This document shows, in pieces, positions 59,599 to 64,000 of a DNA stretch of 64,000 nucleotides. The translations under genes were made by a program, and so were the position numbers. Origin of the DNA: Sphingopyxis sp. MSC1_008 (GTDB lineage Bacteria > Pseudomonadota > Alphaproteobacteria > Sphingomonadales > Sphingomonadaceae); contig NZ_JALPRD010000002.1 of assembly GCF_023197165.1 (NCBI RefSeq), positions 124,001 to 188,000 on the forward strand, written 5' to 3'. How positions within the stretch are numbered: position 1 is the first letter of the stretch; each line of letters opens with the position of its first letter. The notes beneath the pieces are model-generated. The model saw only the letters and a program-made list of their open reading frames with translations, did no database searches and was not told the DNA's origin.

Positions 59599-60941
59599 CC
59601 GAGATTCCCTCCATTGGCGGCGATCACGCTGCTGTAGAAACGCGCGCTGCGCTTTGGCGTGCGGACCTGCGTTTCATAATCGACATGCACGATGCCGAAG
59701 CGCTTCGAAAAGCCCAGCGACCATTCGAGATTGTCGAGCAGCGACCACGCCATATAGCCGCGCACGTCGACGCCCTGCCGGATCGCGTCGCCGACCGCCG
59801 AGATATGCGTGCGCAGATAATCGCAGCGCAGCGGATCGTCGATCCCGTCGGGGCCGGCGGTCGGCGGGTCATAGAAGGCCGCGCCATTCTCGGTGATATA
59901 GACCGGGATGTCGCCATAGGTGTCGCGGAACCAGACGAGCATATCGGTGAGCGCGGGCGGATAGACTTCCCAGTCGGTGGTCGTGTGCGTCGCATTCTGC
60001 TTCACCGGCGAGGCGCCGACGGGCCACTGGTTCGGGTCGGCCTTGACGACGTTGCGCGTGTAATAGTTGATGCCGATGAAATCGACCGGCTGGTTGATCG
60101 CCTTGAGGTCCTCGGCGGACCATTCGGGCCAGGCTTCGCCGAACACCTCCGCCAGTTCCTCGGGGTAGCTGCCCTTCAGTGCCGGATCGAGATATTGCCG
60201 ATTCATATAGGCATGCGCACGCGCGGTCGCGGCGATGTCCGCGGGGCTGTCGCTTGCCGGATATTTGGGCTCGATATTGACGACGAGGCCGATCTCGTGC
60301 GCGCCTTCGCTGCGATACGCCTCGACCGCCGCGCCATGCGCGCGCATCAGATTGTGGCTCGCGATCGGGGTTTCGAACAGATTGCGGTGTCCGGGCGCGA
60401 GCGCGCCGTGGAGATAGCCGCCGTCGGTGATCACCCACGGCTCGTTGAGCGTCACCCACTTCTTCACACGCCCGTCGAGGCGGCGATACATCACCGAACC
60501 ATAATCGGCGAACCAGCCGGCGATATCGCGGTTTAGCCAGCCGCCCTTGTCGTCGAGCGCCGCGGGCAAATCCCAATGGTGCAGCGTCAGCAGCGGTTCG
60601 ATGTCGTTCTTCAGCAGTTCGTCGACGAGCCGCTCGTAGAAATCGAGCCCCGGCTCGTTAACGCGCCCGATGCCCTCGGGCAATACGCGACCCCAGTTGA
60701 CGCTGAAGCGATAGGCTTTCAGCCCCAGTTCCTTCATCAGCGCAACGTCGGCCGGCATGCGGTTATAATGGTCGCATGCAACGTCACCGGTGTCGCCCTT
60801 GACCGCCATCAGCCGCGGATCGTGGCTGAACCGCTGCCAGATGCTCGCCCCCGCGCCGTCGGCGAGCGGCGATCCTTCGATCTGATAGGCGGCGGTCGCC
60901 GCGCCCCACAGGAAATCGTCGGGGAAGACACTCTTGCTCAT
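59595..60941 (-). CDS. Beta-glucosidase (GH1)
   Basis: This cytosolic enzyme without a signal peptide has 448 residues, the family's usual length. It shows the N-terminal signature FLWGAATAAYQIEGS, the acid/base E167 in TLNEPW and the nucleophile E351 in YITENG, and it ends SARFYSSVIAANGG. It should split imported beta-linked disaccharides, complementing the periplasmic GH3 enzyme. Lack of export fits uptake through the ABC permeases in the same operon. ATG 60941 overlaps the esterase stop (ATGA). Confidence 0.95.
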   Translation of the reverse strand: MSKSVFPDDFLWGAATAAYQIEGSPLADGAGASIWQRFSHDPRLMAVKGDTGDVACDHYNRMPADVALMKELGLKAYRFSVNWGRVLPEGIGRVNEPGLDFYERLVDELLKNDIEPLLTLHHWDLPAALDDKGGWLNRDIAGWFADYGSVMYRRLDGRVKKWVTLNEPWVITDGGYLHGALAPGHRNLFETPIASHNLMRAHGAAVEAYRSEGAHEIGLVVNIEPKYPASDSPADIAATARAHAYMNRQYLDPALKGSYPEELAEVFGEAWPEWSAEDLKAINQPVDFIGINYYTRNVVKADPNQWPVGASPVKQNATHTTTDWEVYPPALTDMLVWFRDTYGDIPVYITENGAAFYDPPTAGPDGIDDPLRCDYLRTHISAVGDAIRQGVDVRGYMAWSLLDNLEWSLGFSKRFGIVHVDYETQVRTPKRSARFYSSVIAANGGNLG

Positions 60942-61717
60942 TTCTTGTCCTTGTCGGCATTTGTTGGGGAGGAAAGTTTCTGTTCGAGCAACCAGGCGTA
61001 GAGCGCCGGGTCGTCATAGGCGGGATCCCAGGCGTTGTGGCCGAGGTCGGGATAGATGGTCAGGCGCACCTTGCGGCCGCCGCACGCGCGGATCGCGCGC
61101 GCCATGTCGAAGCTGCCTTCGGGGATCACGACATCGTCGCGGTCGCCGTGAAACGCCCAGACGGGCAGGTCCATCAACCGGCATGCCTCGCCCGAATTGC
61201 CGCGCCCGGCGACCGCCGCGACGGCGGCGAAGCGTTTCGGTTCGGCAATCGCCCAGCGCCAGCTGGCGTGGCCGCCGCGGCTGAGGCCGGTGAGATACAC
61301 GCGCGTCGGATCGATGCGATAGGTCTTGGCGACATGGTCGACCAGCTTGTCGAGCTTGGCGATATCCCAGTCCTGATCGGTGCCAAGCAAGGGCGACACG
61401 GTGAGGAAGGGGAAGGCGGGATCGCGCTCGGCGATCTTCGGCGGACCGTGAACCTTCACCTTCGCGACATCGTCGCCGCGCTCGCCCGAGCCGTGGAGGA
61501 AGATCAGCAGCGGATATTGTTTCGTCGTGTCGGTCAGATAGCCCTGCGGTACGAACATCTGGTACGGGTAGTTACCGGTCTCAATCGGCTGCTGCGGCGT
61601 CTGCCCTTCGACCGGCACGGCCTTGGTTTTTGCGGCGACGGGCGAGGCGGCAAGGGCAAGCCCCAGCAGCGCCGCGGTCCAATATGTCATGCGTCTGTCC
61701 TTGATTAATTGGGTCAT
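60938..61717 (-). CDS. Alpha/beta-hydrolase esterase (PHB-depolymerase-like)
   Basis: This exported serine esterase has 259 residues. A signal peptide is followed by FLHGSGERGDD (oxyanion region), the nucleophile S146 in GLSRGGHAS, the acid in FHGDRDDVV and the histidine in DLGHNAW. It resembles prolyl-oligopeptidase-like or feruloyl/acetyl esterases found in polysaccharide loci. Removing acyl groups (acetyl or succinyl) from the glucan is a reasonable guess. The ATG at 61717 overlaps the permease stop (ATGA); a second ATG at 61690 directly before the signal peptide (TYWTAALLGLALAASPVAA) is the alternative start. Confidence 0.85.
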   Translation of the reverse strand: MTQLIKDRRMTYWTAALLGLALAASPVAAKTKAVPVEGQTPQQPIETGNYPYQMFVPQGYLTDTTKQYPLLIFLHGSGERGDDVAKVKVHGPPKIAERDPAFPFLTVSPLLGTDQDWDIAKLDKLVDHVAKTYRIDPTRVYLTGLSRGGHASWRWAIAEPKRFAAVAAVAGRGNSGEACRLMDLPVWAFHGDRDDVVIPEGSFDMARAIRACGGRKVRLTIYPDLGHNAWDPAYDDPALYAWLLEQKLSSPTNADKDKK

Positions 61718-62529
61718 CCCTTGACGCTCCCGGTCAGGAGGCCGCTGAGGTAAAAGCGCTGGAGCGCGAGGAAGAGGATCAGCACGGGCAGGGTGGTGAC
61801 GACCGCGCCCGCCATCATCAGCTCATTGTCCTGCACATGCTGGCGGCTCATCGCGGCGAGCGCGACGGGCAGCGTGTAGAGATCCTGATCGGCGAGGATG
61901 ATCAGCGGCCACATGAAATCGTTCCAGCTGCCGAGGAAGACGAACAGCGCCAGCGTGACGATGATCGGGGTCAGGATCGGCAGGACGATGCGGCGGAGGA
62001 TCTGCGCTTCGCTCGCCCCGTCGATGCGCGCCGCCTCGAGCATCTCGTCGGGAATCGACAGGCAATATTGGCGGACGAGGAAGATACCGAAAATGCCCGC
62101 GAGCCATGGCACCAGCGCCCCGGCATAGCTGTTGACCAACCCCATCGCCTTCAGCTCGAGGAACAAAGGCAGCATCCCGATCTGCCCCGGCACGACGAGC
62201 GCCGCGACGAGCAGGCGGAAGGTCGCGTCGCGCCCCTTGAAGCGCAGCTTGGCGAAGGCATAGCCAGCGGGGATCGTGAAGAGCAGCGCGAGCGCGGTCG
62301 CGAGCGTCGAGATCAGCAGGCTGTTGAGCAGAAAACGCCCGATGCCGAAGGTGCCGAACAACATGCGGTAATTGTCGAGGCCGGGATCGCTCGGCAGCAA
62401 GGGCGGCGGGAATTGCGACGCCTCGCCGCGCGCCATGAAGCTGACCGACAGCATCCACAGCAGGGGCGCGATGGTCAGCAGCGCAACGAAGGCGGCAAGC
62501 AAGGTCACGGTCCAGCGGCGGATGTTCAT
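61714..62529 (-). CDS. ABC sugar transporter permease (MalG-like)
   Basis: This is an inner-membrane permease of the carbohydrate-uptake-1 family, 271 residues and six helices. The ATPase-contact loop is EAARIDGASEAQILRRIVLP. The N-terminus NIRRWTVTLLAAFVALLTIAPLLW and the final YLSGLLTGSVKG are those of MalG/LacG-type subunits. The ATG at 62529 overlaps the upstream permease gene (ATGA). No ATPase gene is seen in the window, so it lies beyond 64 kb or is shared (MsmK/UgpC type). Confidence 0.92.
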   Translation of the reverse strand: MNIRRWTVTLLAAFVALLTIAPLLWMLSVSFMARGEASQFPPPLLPSDPGLDNYRMLFGTFGIGRFLLNSLLISTLATALALLFTIPAGYAFAKLRFKGRDATFRLLVAALVVPGQIGMLPLFLELKAMGLVNSYAGALVPWLAGIFGIFLVRQYCLSIPDEMLEAARIDGASEAQILRRIVLPILTPIIVTLALFVFLGSWNDFMWPLIILADQDLYTLPVALAAMSRQHVQDNELMMAGAVVTTLPVLILFLALQRFYLSGLLTGSVKG

Positions 62530-63452
62530 ATCGCGCCGCTCCGATTGGCCAGCCGCAGCTGCACCAACGTCACCGCAAGGATGCAGAGGAAGAGGAGGAA
62601 GGCCACCGCCGCGCCCGACCCGAGGTTCCACCATTTGAACCCCTCCTCATACATGAAATAGAGGATGGTGACGGTCGACTGCGCGGGGCCGCCCTGCGTC
62701 ATCACATAGGGTTCGGCGAACAGCTGGAACATGCCCGCGACGGTCAGCACCGAGACGAGCAGCACGGTTGGCGCGATCGCGGGCAGGGTGACGTGACGCA
62801 ACCGCGTGAACCATCCCGCGCCATCGATCCGCGCCGCCTCGTCGAGTTCGCGCGGCACCGTCTGGAGCGCGGCGAGGAAGATGATCATATTATAGCCGAA
62901 GGTCTTCCACCCGACGAAGATCAGGATCGCGGGCAGCGACGCGTGCGGATCGCCCAGCCAGTCGATCGGCGCGATGCCGAACAGCGACAGCAGATAATTG
63001 ACGAGGCCGTAGCGCGTGTGGAGCAGGTAGCGCCACACCACCGCGGTCGCGACGAGCGTCGTCACATAGGGCGCGAACAGCGCGACGCGCCACACCGGCC
63101 GCCATTTCAGCCAGCGCGAATTGACGAGCATCGCCGCGAACAGCGACAGCGCGACGATGAAGGGCACGCCGAAACCGACGAACAGCAAGGTGTTCGTCAC
63201 CGCTTTCCAGAACAGCGGGTTGCCGATCAGCCTTTCGTAATTCGCGAAGCCGACGAAGCGCAAATTGCCGATGTCGGCGAGCGCATAGATGTCGAAATCG
63301 GTGAAGCTCAGGGCCAGCGACGCGATCGCCGGCAGGACGAAAAACAGAATGATTGCGGCGAGCGCGGGCGACGACATCGCCCAACCCGCACGCGCTTCGC
63401 TCGCCCGTCCGGCGGCGCTCGCGCTTTCGTTGGTTCGCCGCTGCGCACTCAC
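62526..63452 (-). CDS. ABC sugar transporter permease (MalF-like)
   Basis: This inner-membrane permease has 308 residues. A polar N-terminus (about 1-22) is followed by six helices, with the coupling loop DEAARIDGAGWFTRLRHVTLP. The segments LSFTDFDIYALADIGNLRFVG and QGGPAQSTVTILYFMYEEGF match the MalF/LacF group. It pairs with the MalG-like subunit, whose gene overlaps it by 4 bases. Its ATG at 63452 overlaps the stop of the binding-protein gene. Confidence 0.92.
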   Translation of the reverse strand: MSAQRRTNESASAAGRASEARAGWAMSSPALAAIILFFVLPAIASLALSFTDFDIYALADIGNLRFVGFANYERLIGNPLFWKAVTNTLLFVGFGVPFIVALSLFAAMLVNSRWLKWRPVWRVALFAPYVTTLVATAVVWRYLLHTRYGLVNYLLSLFGIAPIDWLGDPHASLPAILIFVGWKTFGYNMIIFLAALQTVPRELDEAARIDGAGWFTRLRHVTLPAIAPTVLLVSVLTVAGMFQLFAEPYVMTQGGPAQSTVTILYFMYEEGFKWWNLGSGAAVAFLLFLCILAVTLVQLRLANRSGAI

Positions 63453-64000
63453 AGAGCACGTCCTTTATCGAGCATCCAGCGCCGCTTTTCGAGTAGGCGG
63501 TCGGCGCGGACGTCGATCTCCTTCGCGGCCTCATCGACGCTATACTGGCCGCGGACCATGCGCTCGGCGACGATCTGCATTTCGGTGACGATGCGTTCCC
63601 ACTCGGGCACCTTGGGCAGCGGGGTCGCATGGTCGAGCTGGGTCGCGAATGGGGCGACGATCGGGTCGCCCGCAAGCCCCGCTTTCGCCCAAACCGACCG
63701 CCGCGCGGGGAGGTCGCCGGTGAGCTGCTGGAATTTGAGCTGCGCCGCGGGCGCCATCAGCCGCGACACCAGATCCCACGCCGCGTCGCCATGGTCGTTA
63801 CCAGCGAACACGACGAGGCTCGATCCGCCGGGCGCCGCCGATCCGATGCCGTCGGGGCCGGGGTTCGGCGCCGTCGCCCAACTGCCCTGCAGCGCGGGGG
63901 TGAGGCGGGACTTCAGATCGCCGATCGTCCACGGGCCCGACAGGAAGAGGCTGAAATAGCCCTTGGCAAACTCGTTCCATATATTCGAAATCTGTGCCGA
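63449..64000 (-). CDS. Extracellular sugar-binding protein (family 1), 5' part outside window
   Basis: This is the C-terminal part (about 183 codons) of an ABC sugar-binding protein; the frame is open to the window end. Visible stretches include NEFAKGYFSLFLSGPWTIGD, which is the conserved substrate-domain helix and strand of MalE/UgpB-type proteins. FAGNDHGDAAWDLVSRLM and the C-terminal ERMVRGQYSVDEAAKEIDVRAD are also typical. An ATG at 63811 lies inside the domain and is not the start. It is the most upstream visible gene of the operon and should bind the oligosaccharide produced in the periplasm. Confidence 0.9.
   Translation of the reverse strand, partial: SAQISNIWNEFAKGYFSLFLSGPWTIGDLKSRLTPALQGSWATAPNPGPDGIGSAAPGGSSLVVFAGNDHGDAAWDLVSRLMAPAAQLKFQQLTGDLPARRSVWAKAGLAGDPIVAPFATQLDHATPLPKVPEWERIVTEMQIVAERMVRGQYSVDEAAKEIDVRADRLLEKRRWMLDKGRAL

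Overview
The window reads as chromosomal DNA of a high-GC alphaproteobacterium of the Sphingomonadaceae, most like Sphingopyxis or a close relative. This is inferred from overall GC, three large TonB-dependent receptors next to saccharide genes, tryptophan-halogenase-like flavoproteins beside a receptor, tightly overlapping ATGA/GTGA gene junctions and an alphaproteobacterial CCCCGGA..TCCGGGG palindrome. No database search was run. No rRNA, CRISPR array, insertion sequence or phage module is visible.

Layout. 2-7.4 kb is mostly housekeeping: the 3' part of gcvPB, three small genes (membrane protein, ABA4-like protein, DUF938 methyltransferase), an acyl-CoA ligase, a small membrane protein, a GST, an EamA transporter, tRNA-Trp(CCA) and a Gdx/SugE-type SMR transporter. 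7.35-8.1 kb holds a solitary NuoA-like gene with a damaged 3' end. It is preceded by a second copy of the structured leader found upstream of gdx.

8-29 kb is a chitin/N-acetylglucosamine locus. It has a PTS (EIIBC plus fused EIIA-HPr-EI), NagA, a NagB-II type deaminase, NagX, a TonB receptor, three halogenase-like flavoproteins, a GntR/HutC regulator, a GH18 protein, a GH20 hexosaminidase and a cupin/JmjC protein. The logic is outer-membrane import of chitooligosaccharides, periplasmic hydrolysis, PTS uptake to GlcNAc-6-P (no GlcNAc kinase needed), then deacetylation and deamination. TTGG/CCAA and GGTC/GACC elements sit upstream of the receptor, the nag operon and the regulator.

29-33.3 kb is a cobalamin operon under a B12 riboswitch: cobO, a BtuF-like binding protein, BtuC, BtuD and, overlapping BtuD, a PhyH-family dioxygenase. 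33.4-43.4 kb is a catabolic cluster: two thiolase-family proteins, an acyl-CoA ligase, a carotenoid-oxygenase-family enzyme and a nitronate-monooxygenase-like enzyme. It is divergent from a TonB receptor that is followed by a double-domain HxlR regulator. 43.5-49.4 kb is a CzcCBA heavy-metal efflux operon led by a His-rich exported peptide, followed convergently by an MFS exporter.

50.7-64 kb is a beta-glucan locus. It has a GH3 beta-glucosidase, an Oar-like TonB receptor, a GH144-like endo-beta-1,2-glucanase candidate and a compact minus-strand operon. In transcription order that operon is sugar-binding protein (cut by the window end), two ABC permeases, an esterase, a GH1 beta-glucosidase and an EEP-family protein, with a metallo-beta-lactamase-fold lactonase 74 bp beyond. 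The GH144 candidate suggests beta-1,2-glucan (sophoro-oligosaccharides) as substrate; this is inference.
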